Assembly (NCBI GenBank): GCA_020248915.1
Contig: JADCGP010000015.1
Location: 186,001 to 250,000 of the forward strand
Direction: 5' to 3'
DNA length: 64,000 nt
Source: Rubrivivax sp.
GTDB taxonomy: Bacteria; Pseudomonadota; Gammaproteobacteria; Burkholderiales; Burkholderiaceae_C
Both the position numbers and the translations under genes were made by a program. The notes beneath the pieces were generated by a model that did no database searches, had not been told where the DNA came from, and saw only the letters and a list, made by a program, of their open reading frames with translations. Shown here piece after piece: positions 16,697-28,678 of this stretch (positions within the stretch are counted from its first letter, which is position 1; each line of letters opens with the position of its first letter).

Positions 16697-19600
16697 ATGA
16701 CCGATCTCTCCGCCGAAGCCAAGGCGCTTGCCGAGTACCGCCCGACGAACAAGGTGCGGCTGGTCACCGCCGCCAGCCTGTTCGACGGCCACGACGCCGC
16801 GATCAACATCATGCGCCGCATCCTGCAGGGCATGGGCGCCGAGGTCATCCACCTGGGCCACAACCGCTCGGTGGAGGAGGTCGTCACCGCGGCGCTGCAG
16901 GAGGACGTGCAGGGCATCGCCGTCAGCAGCTACCAGGGCGGGCACGTCGAGTACTTCCGCTACATGGTCGACCTGCTGCGCGAGCGCGGCGGCGCCCACG
17001 TCCAGGTCTTCGGCGGCGGTGGCGGCGTCATCGTGCCCTCCGAGATCCGCGCGCTGCATGAGTACGGCGTGGCCCGCATCTACTCGCCCGAGGACGGCCA
17101 GCGCATGGGTCTGGCCGGCATGATCGGCGAGATCCTGATGCGCTGCGACCACGACCTGTCGGCGCACGCGCCCGCCGACGCCTCCGCGCTGCAGGGGCAC
17201 GACGCCGCGGCCTGGCGTGCGCTGGCGCAGGCCATCACCGCGCTCGACAACGACCGGGCGACGCCGCAGCTGAGGGCCTCGCTCGCCGAGGCGGCGCAGG
17301 GCCGGCGCGTGCCCGTGCTCGGCATCACCGGCACCGGCGGCGCGGGCAAGAGCAGCCTGACCGACGAGCTGATCCGCCGGCTGCGACTGGACCTGGACGA
17401 CGCGCTGCGCGTGGCCGTCATCAGCATCGACCCGAGCCGGCGCAAGAGCGGCGGTGCGCTGCTCGGCGACCGCATCCGGATGAACGCGATCGGGCCGTGG
17501 CAGCGCGGCCCGCGCGTGTTCATGCGCAGCCTGGCCACGCGCGACTTCGGCAGCGAGGTCAGCCGCGCGCTGCCCGACGTGCTGACGGCCTGCAAGGCCG
17601 CCGGCTTCGACCTCGTCGTCGTCGAGACCTCGGGCATCGGCCAGGGTGACGCGGCCATCGTGCCGCTGGTCGACGTGCCGCTGTACGTGATGACGCCCGA
17701 GTACGGCGCGGCCAGCCAGCTCGAGAAGATCGACATGCTCGACTTCGCCGAGTTCGTCGCCATCAACAAGTACGACCGCAAGGGCGCGGCCGACGCGCTG
17801 CGCGACGTCGCGCGCCAGGTGCAGCGCAACCGCGAGGCCTGGGGCCGGCGGCCCGACGAGATGCCGGTGTTCGGCACGATGGCCAGCCGCTTCAACGACG
17901 ACGGCGTCACCGCGCTGTACCAGGCGCTGCGGCCGCGTCTGCAGGCGCTGGGCCTGGCGGGCGGCGCCGGCCGGCTGCCGCCGGTGGCCACCCGTGCCAG
18001 CACGCAGCGCAACCCGATCGTGCCGCCGGCCCGCGTGCGCTACCTGGCCGACATCGCCGACGCGGTGCGCGGCTACAAGCGCCGCGCGCGCGAGCAGTCG
18101 CGGCTGGCGCGCGAGGTGCAGCAGCTGCGTGCCAGCTCGCGCATCCTGCACGAAGCGAACCCCGACAAGGTGCGCGCCCGCAGCGCCCTGGAGGATCAGG
18201 CCGGGCTGCGCGAGGCGCGGCTCGAACCGGCCAGCCGCAAGCTGCTGGCGATGTGGCCCGACATGCGCAAGGCCTATGCGGGCGACGAGTACGTCGTGCG
18301 CATCCGCGACCGCGAGATCCGCACCGCGCTGACCAGCACGACGCTGTCGGGCAGCCGGATCCGCAAGGTGGCGCTGCCCGCCTGGGAGGACGACGGCGAG
18401 GTCCTGAAGTGGCTGCTGCTCGAGAACGTGCCCGGCAGCTTCCCGTACACCGCCGGCGTGTTCGCCTTCAAGCGCGAGAACGAGGACCCGACGCGCATGT
18501 TCGCCGGCGAGGGCGACGCCTTCCGCACCAACCGGCGCTTCAAGCTGCTGTCCGAGGGCATGCCGGCCAAGCGGCTTTCGACCGCGTTCGACTCCGTCAC
18601 GCTCTACGGCCACGACCCCGAGCGCCGCCCCGACGTCTACGGCAAGGTCGGCAACTCCGGCGTCAGTATCGCCACGCTGGACGACATGAAGGTGCTGTAC
18701 TCGGGCTTCGACCTGTGCAGCCCGAGCACCAGCGTCAGCATGACGATCAACGGGCCGGCGCCGACGATCCTGGCGATGTTCATGAACACCGCCATCGACC
18801 AGCAGCTCGAGCGCTTCCGCGCCGACAACGGCCGCGAGCCCACCGACGACGAGGCCGCCAAGATCCGCGCCTGGGTGCTGTCCAACGTGCGCGGCACGGT
18901 GCAGGCCGACATCCTCAAGGAGGACCAGGGCCAGAACACCTGCATCTTCAGCACCGAGTTCAGCCTGAAGGTGATGGGCGACATCGCCGAGTGGTTCGTC
19001 CACCACGACGTGCGCAATTTCTACTCGGTGTCGATCTCCGGCTACCACATCGCCGAGGCCGGCGCCAACCCGATCAGCCAGCTCGCGTTCACGCTCGCCA
19101 ACGGCTTCACCTTCGTCGAGGCCTACCTTGCGCGCGGCATGCACATCGACGACTTCGCACCCAACCTGAGCTTCTTCTTCAGCAACGGCATGGATCCCGA
19201 GTACGCCGTGCTCGGGCGCGTGGCGCGCCGGATCTGGGCGGTGGCGATGCGCGAGCGCTACGGCGCCAACGAGCGCAGCTGCAAGCTGAAGTACCACATC
19301 CAGACCAGCGGCCGCTCCCTGCACGCGCAGGAGATCGCCTTCAACGACATCCGCACGACGCTGCAGGCGCTGATCGCCGTCTACGACAACTGCAACAGCC
19401 TGCACACCAACGCCTACGACGAGGCGATCACGACGCCCACCGAGGAGAGCGTGCGCCGTGCGATGGCGATCCAGCTGATCATCAACCGCGAGTGGGGCCT
19501 GGCGAAGAACGAGAACCCGAACCAGGGCGCCTTCATCGTCGACGAGCTGACCGAGCTGGTCGAGGAGGCGGTGCTGGCGGAGTTCGAGCGCATCGCCGAG

Positions 19601-19990
19601 CGCGGCGGCGTGCTCGGCGCTATGGAGACCGGCTACCAGCGCGGCAAGATCCAGGAGGAGTCGATGCACTACGAGATGCTCAAGCACACCGGCGAGCATC
19701 CGATCATCGGCGTCAACACCTTCCGCAACCCTCACGGCGACCCGGTGCCCGAGCACATCGAGCTCGCGCGCAGCACCGAGGAGGAGAAGCAGGGCCAGCT
19801 GGCGCGGCTGCACGACTTCCACGCGCGCCATGCGGCCGCCGCGCCGGCGATGCTCGAGCGGCTGCGCCAGGCGGTGATCGACGACGGCAACGTCTTCGAG
19901 GTGCTGATGGACGCGGTGCGCGTGTGCTCGCTGGGCCAGATCACGAACGCGCTGTTCGAGGTCGGCGGGCAGTACCGGCGCAGCATGTAG
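16697..19990 (+). CDS. icmF: Fused isobutyryl-CoA mutase (IcmF)
   Basis: 1,097 residues, full length for IcmF. Domain order is B12-binding domain (about 15-150, [14 protein letters not shown] carrying the base-off His32), MeaI-type G-protein chaperone (Walker [14 protein letters not shown] near 212-219, [11 protein letters not shown]) and the C-terminal TIM-barrel acyl-CoA mutase ([45 protein letters not shown]). It interconverts isobutyryl-CoA and n-butyryl-CoA with adenosylcobalamin; the built-in GTPase guards cofactor loading. It stands alone between coaX and an MFS gene. Confidence 0.97.
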   Translation: MTDLSAEAKALAEYRPTNKVRLVTAASLFDGHDAAINIMRRILQGMGAEVIHLGHNRSVEEVVTAALQEDVQGIAVSSYQGGHVEYFRYMVDLLRERGGAHVQVFGGGGGVIVPSEIRALHEYGVARIYSPEDGQRMGLAGMIGEILMRCDHDLSAHAPADASALQGHDAAAWRALAQAITALDNDRATPQLRASLAEAAQGRRVPVLGITGTGGAGKSSLTDELIRRLRLDLDDALRVAVISIDPSRRKSGGALLGDRIRMNAIGPWQRGPRVFMRSLATRDFGSEVSRALPDVLTACKAAGFDLVVVETSGIGQGDAAIVPLVDVPLYVMTPEYGAASQLEKIDMLDFAEFVAINKYDRKGAADALRDVARQVQRNREAWGRRPDEMPVFGTMASRFNDDGVTALYQALRPRLQALGLAGGAGRLPPVATRASTQRNPIVPPARVRYLADIADAVRGYKRRAREQSRLAREVQQLRASSRILHEANPDKVRARSALEDQAGLREARLEPASRKLLAMWPDMRKAYAGDEYVVRIRDREIRTALTSTTLSGSRIRKVALPAWEDDGEVLKWLLLENVPGSFPYTAGVFAFKRENEDPTRMFAGEGDAFRTNRRFKLLSEGMPAKRLSTAFDSVTLYGHDPERRPDVYGKVGNSGVSIATLDDMKVLYSGFDLCSPSTSVSMTINGPAPTILAMFMNTAIDQQLERFRADNGREPTDDEAAKIRAWVLSNVRGTVQADILKEDQGQNTCIFSTEFSLKVMGDIAEWFVHHDVRNFYSVSISGYHIAEAGANPISQLAFTLANGFTFVEAYLARGMHIDDFAPNLSFFFSNGMDPEYAVLGRVARRIWAVAMRERYGANERSCKLKYHIQTSGRSLHAQEIAFNDIRTTLQALIAVYDNCNSLHTNAYDEAITTPTEESVRRAMAIQLIINREWGLAKNENPNQGAFIVDELTELVEEAVLAEFERIAERGGVLGAMETGYQRGKIQEESMHYEMLKHTGEHPIIGVNTFRNPHGDPVPEHIELARSTEEEKQGQLARLHDFHARHAAAAPAMLERLRQAVIDDGNVFEVLMDAVRVCSLGQITNALFEVGGQYRRSM

Positions 19991-20033
19991 GCCCGCCGGC
20001 CGCGCGCCCCGCAGGCCCGCTGCCGTCCGCGCG

Positions 20034-21437
20034 ATGAGGCCCGACCCCGACGCCCGATCCGAGCCGCCTGCGGCGCCGCCGTGGGGTACGCCTCAGCCGG
20101 CTTCGCCGGCTGCCACGCAGGTGCCGGCTTCGCCGGCTGCCACGCAGGTGCCGGCTTCGCCGGCCGGCACGCAGACCCCGGTTGTGCCGGTTGCACCGGC
20201 TCCGGGCCCGCCGGGCGTACCGCCCGCCGAGGTCGAGCCGCGCTACGGCTGGGTCGTCGTCGCCGCCTGCTTCACGGCGCTGGCGCTGATCTTCGGGCTG
20301 TCGTACTCGTTCGCCGCGTTCTTCGAGCCGTTCGCGGCCGAGTTCGGCGCCGGCCGCGCCGAGGTCTCGCTGGTGTTCGGGCTGTCGGGCCTGCTGTACT
20401 TCGTGCTCGGGGCCTTTGCCGGCATGCTGGCCGACCGCCACGGTCCGGCGCCGGTGGCCGCGGCCGGCATGCTGTGCATCGCCGCCGCGCTGGCCGCGGG
20501 CAGCCTCGCGCAGTCGCTCTTCCAGCTGACGCTGGCCTGGGGCCTGGGCCTCGGCGTGGGCATCGCGCTCGTCTACACGCCCTCGATCGGCTGTGTGCAG
20601 CCCTGGTTCACGCGCCGCCGCGGCCTGGCGGCAGGCATCGCCAGCGCGGGCATCGGCGCCGGCACGCTGGTGCTGCCGCTGCTGGCGGCCGCCGCGGTGG
20701 CCGCCCTGCAGTGGCGCGGCGCGATGCAGCTGCTGGCGCTGGCGGTGCTCGTCCTGGGCCTGGCCGCGGCGCTGCTGCTGCGCCGCGCGCCTGCGGCGCG
20801 CCGCGTGGCCGGCGGCCAGGTGGCCGGCGTGCCGCTCGGCGTGGCGCTGCGCAGCCGCAACTTCCTGTGGCTGTACGCGATGTGCCTGCTCGGCGCGCCG
20901 GCGATGTTCGTGCCCTTCGCGCACCTGTCGGCGGCGGCGCGCGACATCGGCGTGTCCGAGGCGCAGGCGGTCGGGCTGGTTGGCCTGATCGGCATCGGCA
21001 GCCTGAGCGGCCGCTTCGTCATCGGGGGGCTGGCCGACCGCTGGGGGCGCGGCCCGACGCTGGCGGCGGTGATGGCCTCGCTCGGCCTGTCGATGGCGCT
21101 CTGGCTGGCCGCCGACGGCTACGCGGCGCTGGCGCTGTTCGCGCTGTGGATGGGCCTGAGCTACGGCGGCGCCGTCTCGCTGATGCCGGCGCTGTGCATG
21201 GACCTGTTCGGCGCGCGCGCCGTCTCGTCGATCATCGGCACGCTGTACACCGGGGCGGCGTTGGGCAACCTGGGCGGGCCTTGGGTGGCCGGGCGCGTGT
21301 TCGACGCCACCGGCAGCTACGCACCGGTGGTGGCCGCCTGCGGCGTGCTCGCGCTGGTCGCGGCGGTTGCGGCGCTGGCGGCGATCCGCACGCCGCCGCC
21401 TCTGGCGCCGCCGGTCGCGGGCCCGCGCGCTTCCTAG
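20034..21437 (+). CDS. Major facilitator superfamily transporter, oxalate/formate or monocarboxylate antiporter type
   Basis: 467 residues with 12 predicted membrane helices from about residue 65. The MFS signature between helices 2 and 3 reads GMLADRHGPAP, and its repeat in the second half GLADRWGRGP. The first 60 residues are unusual: a cytoplasmic Pro/Ala-rich tail containing PASPAATQV repeats, encoded by a 27-bp tandem repeat. The start could lie further in, but no better ribosome binding site is visible. Substrate unknown; monocarboxylate-type is inferred from overall appearance. Confidence 0.82.
   Translation: MRPDPDARSEPPAAPPWGTPQPASPAATQVPASPAATQVPASPAGTQTPVVPVAPAPGPPGVPPAEVEPRYGWVVVAACFTALALIFGLSYSFAAFFEPFAAEFGAGRAEVSLVFGLSGLLYFVLGAFAGMLADRHGPAPVAAAGMLCIAAALAAGSLAQSLFQLTLAWGLGLGVGIALVYTPSIGCVQPWFTRRRGLAAGIASAGIGAGTLVLPLLAAAAVAALQWRGAMQLLALAVLVLGLAAALLLRRAPAARRVAGGQVAGVPLGVALRSRNFLWLYAMCLLGAPAMFVPFAHLSAAARDIGVSEAQAVGLVGLIGIGSLSGRFVIGGLADRWGRGPTLAAVMASLGLSMALWLAADGYAALALFALWMGLSYGGAVSLMPALCMDLFGARAVSSIIGTLYTGAALGNLGGPWVAGRVFDATGSYAPVVAACGVLALVAAVAALAAIRTPPPLAPPVAGPRAS
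20097..20177 (+). repeat. 27-bp tandem repeat in the MFS gene (about 2.6 copies)
   Basis: Unit starts CCGGCTTCGCCGGC and continues TGCCACGCAGGTG. Copies lie at 20097-20123 and 20124-20150 (identical), with a degenerate third at 20151-20177. It encodes PASPAATQV repeats. The length is a multiple of three, so copy changes would keep the frame. Confidence 0.9.
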
Positions 21438-21447
21438 AATCGCGGCG

Positions 21448-23499
21448 ATGACCGGCGAGCCTCTTCCTGGCGCCGCCCCCGGTGGCGTACCTGGTGGTGT
21501 ATCCGGTGGCGTATCCGGTGGCGTACCCGACGCCGCCGGCGCCGCAGTCGACCCCTCGTCCGGCACAGCAGCCAGCGGCGCGCCGCCGCGGCGGCCGATC
21601 CGCGAGCTGCCCGATGCGCTGGTCAGCCAGATCGCCGCCGGCGAGGTGGTCGAGCGGCCGGCTTCGGTGGTGCGCGAGCTGCTGGACAACGCGCTCGACG
21701 CCGGCGCGCGCCAGGTCACGCTGCGGCTGGCGGCGGGCGGCGTGCGCGCCATCGTCGTCGAGGACGACGGCAGCGGCATCGCGCGCGACGACCTGCCGCT
21801 GGCCGTGCGGCGCCACGCCACGAGCAAGATCGCGAGCCTGGCCGACCTGGAGTCGGTGGCGACGATGGGCTTCCGCGGCGAGGCGCTCGCAGCCATCGCC
21901 TCGGTGGCCGAGCTCGCGATCACCAGCCGCACCGACGACGCGCGGCACGCCTGGCGGCTGGAGGCCGCCAGCGGCGAGATCGCCCCGGCCGCGCGCGGCC
22001 GCGGCACCACGGTCGAGGTGCAGGAGCTGTTCTTCGCCACGCCGGCGCGGCGCAAGTTCCTCAAGAGCGATGCCACCGAGCTGGCGCATGCGCTGGAGGC
22101 GGTGCGCCGGCATGCGCTGGCGCGGCCCGAGGTCGGGTTCGCGGTCTGGCACGAGGGCCGGCTGGTGGCCCAGTGGCGGCCCGCCGACGCCGCGATTCGC
22201 CGTGCCGACGTGCTGGGCGCCGACTTCGTGGCCGCCGGCCGGACCGTGGCCGCGCAGCGCGGCCCGCTCGCGGTGGAGGGCGTGGCCGGCGCGCCCGAGG
22301 CGGCGCGTGCGCGCGCCGACCAGCAGTACCTGTTCGTCAACGGGCGCTTCGTGCGCGACCGCCTGCTCGCCCACGCGGTGCGCGCGGCCTACGAGGACCA
22401 GCTGCACGGCAGTCGGCAGCCGGCGTACGCGCTGTTCGTCTCGATCGCGCCCGAGCTGGTGGATGTCAACGTGCACCCGACCAAGATCGAGGTCCGCTTC
22501 CGCGACGGGCGCGCGGTGCACCAGGCGCTGCAGCACGCGGTGCAGGAGTCGCTGGCACCGATGCGCGCCGCGTTGCCGTGCCGCGTGCCCGATGCCGGGG
22601 CCGATGCAGCCGCGACGCCGGGCGCCGTGGCCCCGCACGGCGGCGTGCACGGGCCCGCCCTCGCGGCGCCCGCCGCGCGCACGCCATGGCAGCCGGCGCT
22701 CGCGTTGCCCGAGGCGGCCGCGTCCTTCGAGGCGCGCGAGCGCGGCGCGGTGCCGTGGCACGCGGCCGCGGCTGGCCGCAACGGCAGCGGAAGCACCGGA
22801 GGCAGCGGCGGCCTGGAGGCCTGGGCGGCGCTGCGGGCCGGGCCGCCCGGCGCCGCCGATGCCGGCGCCGCCGAGCCTGGGCGCGGCGAGCCGGGCGCGC
22901 AGGAGGCGTGGCCGCTCGGCCGCGCGCTCGCGCAGCTGGGCGGCGCCTACATCCTGGCCGAGAACCGGCACGGCCTCGTCGTCGTCGACATGCACGCCGC
23001 GCACGAGCGCGTCGTCTACGAGAAGCTCAAGGCGGCTGCCGGCGGCGGCGCGTTGCCGTCGCAGCCGCTGCTGATCCCGGTGAGCTTCGCGGCCACCGCG
23101 GCCGAGATCGCCACCGCCGAGGCCGAACGCGAGGCGCTGCTGGAGCTCGGGCTGGACGTGAGCGCGCTGTCGGCCACCACGCTGGCCGTGCGCAGCCGGC
23201 CGGCGGCGCTGCCGCAGGCCGACCCGGCCGAGCTCGCGCGCTCGGTGCTGGCCGAGCTGGCGCAGGCCGAGACCGGCGGCCGCTCGGGCGTCGTGCAGCG
23301 CGCGCGCGACGAACTGCTCGCGACGATGGCCTGCCATGGCGCCGTGCGCGCCAACCGCCGGCTGACGCCGGAGGAGATGAACGCGCTGCTGCGCGAGATG
23401 GAAGCCACTGAACGCGCCGACACTTGCAACCACGGCCGCCCGACCTGGCGGCAGCTGACGCTGAAGGAGCTCGACGCGCTGTTCCTGCGCGGGCGCTGA
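21448..23499 (+). CDS. mutL: DNA mismatch repair protein MutL
   Basis: 683 residues. GHKL ATPase motifs: IAAGEVVERPASVVRELLDNALDAGA (ATP-binding Glu/Asn), VEDDGSGI and GFRGEALAAI, followed by the transducer (HPTKIEVRF). A long Ala/Gly/Pro linker separates the C-terminal dimerisation domain. That domain carries DMHAAHERVVYE, a D-x-H-A-x2-E-x4-E nuclease motif, and CNHGRPTW, so the protein is probably an endonuclease-active MutL. The N-terminus has about 50 extra residues before the canonical start, rich in GGV/GGVS and encoded by 12-bp repeats. A start nearer IRELPD is possible, but no in-frame ATG is seen there. Confidence 0.95.
   Translation: MTGEPLPGAAPGGVPGGVSGGVSGGVPDAAGAAVDPSSGTAASGAPPRRPIRELPDALVSQIAAGEVVERPASVVRELLDNALDAGARQVTLRLAAGGVRAIVVEDDGSGIARDDLPLAVRRHATSKIASLADLESVATMGFRGEALAAIASVAELAITSRTDDARHAWRLEAASGEIAPAARGRGTTVEVQELFFATPARRKFLKSDATELAHALEAVRRHALARPEVGFAVWHEGRLVAQWRPADAAIRRADVLGADFVAAGRTVAAQRGPLAVEGVAGAPEAARARADQQYLFVNGRFVRDRLLAHAVRAAYEDQLHGSRQPAYALFVSIAPELVDVNVHPTKIEVRFRDGRAVHQALQHAVQESLAPMRAALPCRVPDAGADAAATPGAVAPHGGVHGPALAAPAARTPWQPALALPEAAASFEARERGAVPWHAAAAGRNGSGSTGGSGGLEAWAALRAGPPGAADAGAAEPGRGEPGAQEAWPLGRALAQLGGAYILAENRHGLVVVDMHAAHERVVYEKLKAAAGGGALPSQPLLIPVSFAATAAEIATAEAEREALLELGLDVSALSATTLAVRSRPAALPQADPAELARSVLAELAQAETGGRSGVVQRARDELLATMACHGAVRANRRLTPEEMNALLREMEATERADTCNHGRPTWRQLTLKELDALFLRGR
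21479..21531 (+). repeat. 12-bp repeats at the 5' end of mutL
   Basis: Four imperfect copies of GGTGGCGTATCC (GGTGGCGTACCT, GGTGGTGTATCC, GGTGGCGTATCC, GGTGGCGTACCC) encode a GGV(P/S) run before the ATPase domain. The repeat unit preserves the reading frame. Confidence 0.8.
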
Positions 23500-23500
23500 G

Positions 23501-23556
23501 CGGACGGGGGGCGGACGGGGGGCGGACGGGGGGCGGGCACCCTGCCCCGCCCCGCC
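23501..23556. terminator. 11-bp tandem repeats and GC hairpin between convergent mutL and acnA
   Basis: CGGACGGGGGG occurs three times in a row (23501-23511, 23512-23522, 23523-23533). The last copy continues into GGGGCGGG, a 7-base loop and CCCCGCCCC, an 8-bp GC stem near 23530-23555. It may serve as a two-way terminator, though no T tract is present. Confidence 0.5.
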
Positions 23557-23561
23557 CTCCC

Positions 23562-26291
<2,730 letters not shown>

Positions 26292-26373
26292 GAGACGGTC
26301 CTCGGGGTACGTCGGGGAGGGGTGGAGTGTGGTGGGCGGGCTGTCGGCGGGCTTGCGGCGGGGGCGGCCAGGC

Positions 26374-26796
26374 TCAGGCCGGCTGGGGGACGAGCAGCTT
26401 GAGGCCCTTGAAGTAGTCGCGGTAGAAGCCGGTGTCGCGCGTGAGCAGCGCCTGGCACTGCAGCAGCGCGTGGGCGCCGATCAGGAAGTCGGGCACGCTG
26501 CGCGGGCCGGGGCCGGGCTCGCCGGCCGCGCGCCGGCGCTCCTGGTAGCGGCGCTGCATCTCGCCGGCGCGCGCCGCCGAGCGGAACTCCAGAGCCGAGA
26601 AGCGGATGCCGGCGCCCTCCAGCGCATCGACCATCTCCGAGCCGTGGCCGAGCCCGGCCACGACCTCGGCGATGACCACCTCGCAGGCGACCACCGGGCC
26701 GGCGGCGAGGGCGTCGCGCAGCGCGGTCTCCGCCGGGCGGGCCAGCGCGCCGCCGCCCAGCAGATCGACCAGCACCGAGCTGTCGACGGCAATCAC
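26374..26796 (-). CDS. PIN-domain ribonuclease toxin (VapC-like)
   Basis: 140 residues. The four acidic PIN residues are in place: D5 ([11 protein letters not shown]), E44 (VVIAEVV), D103 ([12 protein letters not shown]) and D121 ([12 protein letters not shown]). The GTG start overlaps the antitoxin stop (GTGA), the usual arrangement of vapBC pairs. It is expected to cut RNA, commonly tRNA or rRNA, when free of antitoxin. Confidence 0.9.
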   Translation of the reverse strand: MIAVDSSVLVDLLGGGALARPAETALRDALAAGPVVACEVVIAEVVAGLGHGSEMVDALEGAGIRFSALEFRSAARAGEMQRRYQERRRAAGEPGPGPRSVPDFLIGAHALLQCQALLTRDTGFYRDYFKGLKLLVPQPA

Positions 26797-27068
26797 TTGC
26801 GGCGCTCGCTCGGCGGGCGGTCCCACTCGGGAATCGGATCGCCGGGGGCGCGGCCGCGCAACTCGCGCATCACGTCGTCGGTGGTCATGCCGGCGGGCAG
26901 CTTGAAGCGGCCACGCAGGCGCGAGATGGCGTCGTCGACGTCCTTGCGCAGGATGATGCGTCCGCCCTCGACCTCGACCTTGAGCTTGGTGCCCTTGACC
27001 AGGCCGAGCGCGTCGCGGGCGGCCTTGGGCAGCGTGATCTGGCCGCGCTCGGCAACGGTGGCGTCCAT
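26793..27068 (-). CDS. AbrB/MazE-type antitoxin (VapB-like)
   Basis: 91 residues. An N-terminal swapped-hairpin DNA-binding domain (ATVAERGQITLPKAARDALGL ... GGRIILRK) is followed by a toxin-binding tail rich in Asp, Pro and Arg. GGAG lies before the ATG. It precedes and overlaps the PIN toxin gene. A palindrome 27 bases upstream is the likely autoregulatory operator. Confidence 0.9.
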   Translation of the reverse strand: MDATVAERGQITLPKAARDALGLVKGTKLKVEVEGGRIILRKDVDDAISRLRGRFKLPAGMTTDDVMRELRGRAPGDPIPEWDRPPSERRK

Positions 27069-27094
27069 GTGGCGAACTCCAATCTGCGCGATTG

Positions 27095-27117
27095 AGTATG
27101 TATCGAATATACATACT
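27095..27117. promoter_or_regulatory. Palindromic operator of the toxin-antitoxin pair
   Basis: AGTATGTAT (27095-27103), CGAAT, ATACATACT (27109-27117): a perfect 9-bp inverted repeat in an unusually AT-rich patch upstream of the antitoxin gene. AbrB-type antitoxins bind such sites as dimers. It also lies 90 bp before the divergent acyl-CoA dehydrogenase gene and may affect it. Confidence 0.75.
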
Positions 27118-27206
27118 TCGACCGGCGGACGCAAGGCAGCGCACGCCCGGCCCCCTCGATTGCCCGCGCTGGACGCTGGCCGGCGCCGGCCGCACACTCG
27201 GCGGCG

Positions 27207-28379
27207 ATGATCTTCGAGCTGCCCCCCGCGCCACACCATTTCACCCCCGAGCACGAGGCCTTTCGCACGAGCGTGCGCGAGTTCGTCCGCCGCGAGATCG
27301 AGCCGCACGCCGCTGCCTGGGACGAGGCCGGCAGCTTCCCGCGCGAGCTGTACCGCAAGGCGGCCGCGCTCGGCCTGCTGGGCATTGGCTACCCCGAGGA
27401 GTACGGCGGCACGCCGGCCGACACGATGTTCGCCGTGATCGCGGCCGAGGAGATCGCGCGCGCCGGCTCGGGCGGCGTGCAGGCCTCGCTCGGCTCGCTG
27501 CACATCGGGTTGCCGCCGGTGCTGGCGCTGGGCAGCGCCGAACTCAAGGCGCGGGTCGTGCCGCCGGTGCTGCGCGGCGAGAAGATCGCCGCGCTGGCCA
27601 TCACCGAGCCCGGCGGCGGCAGCGACGTCGCGGCCTTGCGGACGCGCGCGGTGCGCGACGGCGACCACTACGTCGTCGATGGCGAGAAGACCTTCATCAC
27701 GAGCGGGATGCGGGCCGACTTCATCACCGTGGCCGTGCGCACCGACCCCGCCGGCCGCGGTGCCGGCGGCATCTCGCTGCTGCTGGTGGAGGGCGCCACG
27801 CCCGGCCTCGAGCGCACGGAGCTCAGGAAGACCGGCTGGTGGGCCAGCGACACCGCGCACCTGCGCTTCAGCGGCTGCCGCGTGCCCGCCGCCCACCTGC
27901 TGGGCGAGGAAGGGCAGGGCTTCAAGGCCATCCTGCGCAACTTCAACCACGAGCGGCTGGTGATGGCGGCGAGTGCCGTCGGCTACGCGATGGCCTGCAC
28001 CGAGGAGGCGCTCGGCTGGGCGCGCGAGCGCCGCACCTTCGGCCGCGCGCTGGTGGAGCACCAGGTGATCCGCCACAAGCTCGTCGACATGGTGCGCCAC
28101 GCCGAGGCTGCGCGCGCCGTCGTCCACGACCTGGCCTGGCGCCTTCTGCACGAGGCCGGCGACGAGGCGGCGCTGGTGGCGCGCACCTGCCTGGCCAAGA
28201 TCCAGGCCACGCAGGCGATGGAGTTCTGCACCAAGGAGGCGGTGCAGATCCTCGGCGGCATGGGCTACATGCGAGGCAGCAAGAGCGAGCGCCTGTACCG
28301 CGAGGTGAAGGTGATGGTGATCGGCGGCGGGTCGGAGGAGGTCATGAAGGACCTTGCCGCGCGCCAGCTCGGCCTGTGA
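27207..28379 (+). CDS. Acyl-CoA dehydrogenase, isovaleryl/long-chain-like active site
   Basis: 390 residues, normal length. FAD/substrate motifs: ALAITEPGGGSDVAAL (131-145), EKTFITSG, ILGGMGYMRG. The late position that carries catalytic Glu in medium-chain enzymes is Gly here (VIGGGSEEVM). However E249 in NFNHERLVMA matches the helix-G catalytic Glu of isovaleryl- and long-chain-type enzymes, so the protein should be active. It forms the 2,3-double bond of an acyl-CoA and passes electrons to ETF. Substrate unknown; no beta-oxidation partner adjoins it. Confidence 0.9.
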   Translation: MIFELPPAPHHFTPEHEAFRTSVREFVRREIEPHAAAWDEAGSFPRELYRKAAALGLLGIGYPEEYGGTPADTMFAVIAAEEIARAGSGGVQASLGSLHIGLPPVLALGSAELKARVVPPVLRGEKIAALAITEPGGGSDVAALRTRAVRDGDHYVVDGEKTFITSGMRADFITVAVRTDPAGRGAGGISLLLVEGATPGLERTELRKTGWWASDTAHLRFSGCRVPAAHLLGEEGQGFKAILRNFNHERLVMAASAVGYAMACTEEALGWARERRTFGRALVEHQVIRHKLVDMVRHAEAARAVVHDLAWRLLHEAGDEAALVARTCLAKIQATQAMEFCTKEAVQILGGMGYMRGSKSERLYREVKVMVIGGGSEEVMKDLAARQLGL

Positions 28380-28678
28380 GCGGCGGCGCTGCAGGCCCGG
28401 CCGCGATGGCGCCTGTGCCCGGACACGGCCCCGACCCAAGGGGGCCGCGCGTCGGGCTGCTCGTGCCGGGCGACCGCTCGTGTCCCACCGTGCCGGCCTT
28501 CGTGCAGGGCCTGGCCGGACTCGACCGCCGGGCGGGCCGTTACCTCGCGCGCGGCGCCCCAGCGGTGGCGCGTGTGCCGGCCGGGTCGCGCACGGCCTGC
28601 AGCGTTTCACCCTGCTAGCACACCCCCGCAATCCCCGGCCGCAGCGCCCGCAAGCGCGCCGCGCCAGCATCGGGGCCC
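28380..28678. other. Gene-free stretch before the photolyase cluster
   Basis: About 300 GC-rich bases. A 71-codon frame (28406-28618) exists but has no ribosome binding site or recognisable content, so it is not called. No clear promoter hexamers or carotenoid/light boxes were recognised. Confidence 0.4.

Noticed and set aside
16592..19831. A 1,079-codon open frame on the minus strand opposite icmF
   Set aside because: It is a codon-position shadow of icmF in very GC-rich DNA. Its composition is Ala/Arg/Gly/His-rich without any domain, while icmF opposite has all its catalytic motifs.
28320..28379. Loss of the catalytic Glu in the acyl-CoA dehydrogenase
   Set aside because: The late Glu position is Gly, but E249 in HERLVMA supplies the helix-G catalytic Glu used by isovaleryl/long-chain-type enzymes, so inactivation is not implied.
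28406..28618. 71-codon open frame between the acyl-CoA dehydrogenase and photolyase genes
   Set aside because: No ribosome binding site, no recognisable motif, and open frames of this size are common by chance at this GC content.
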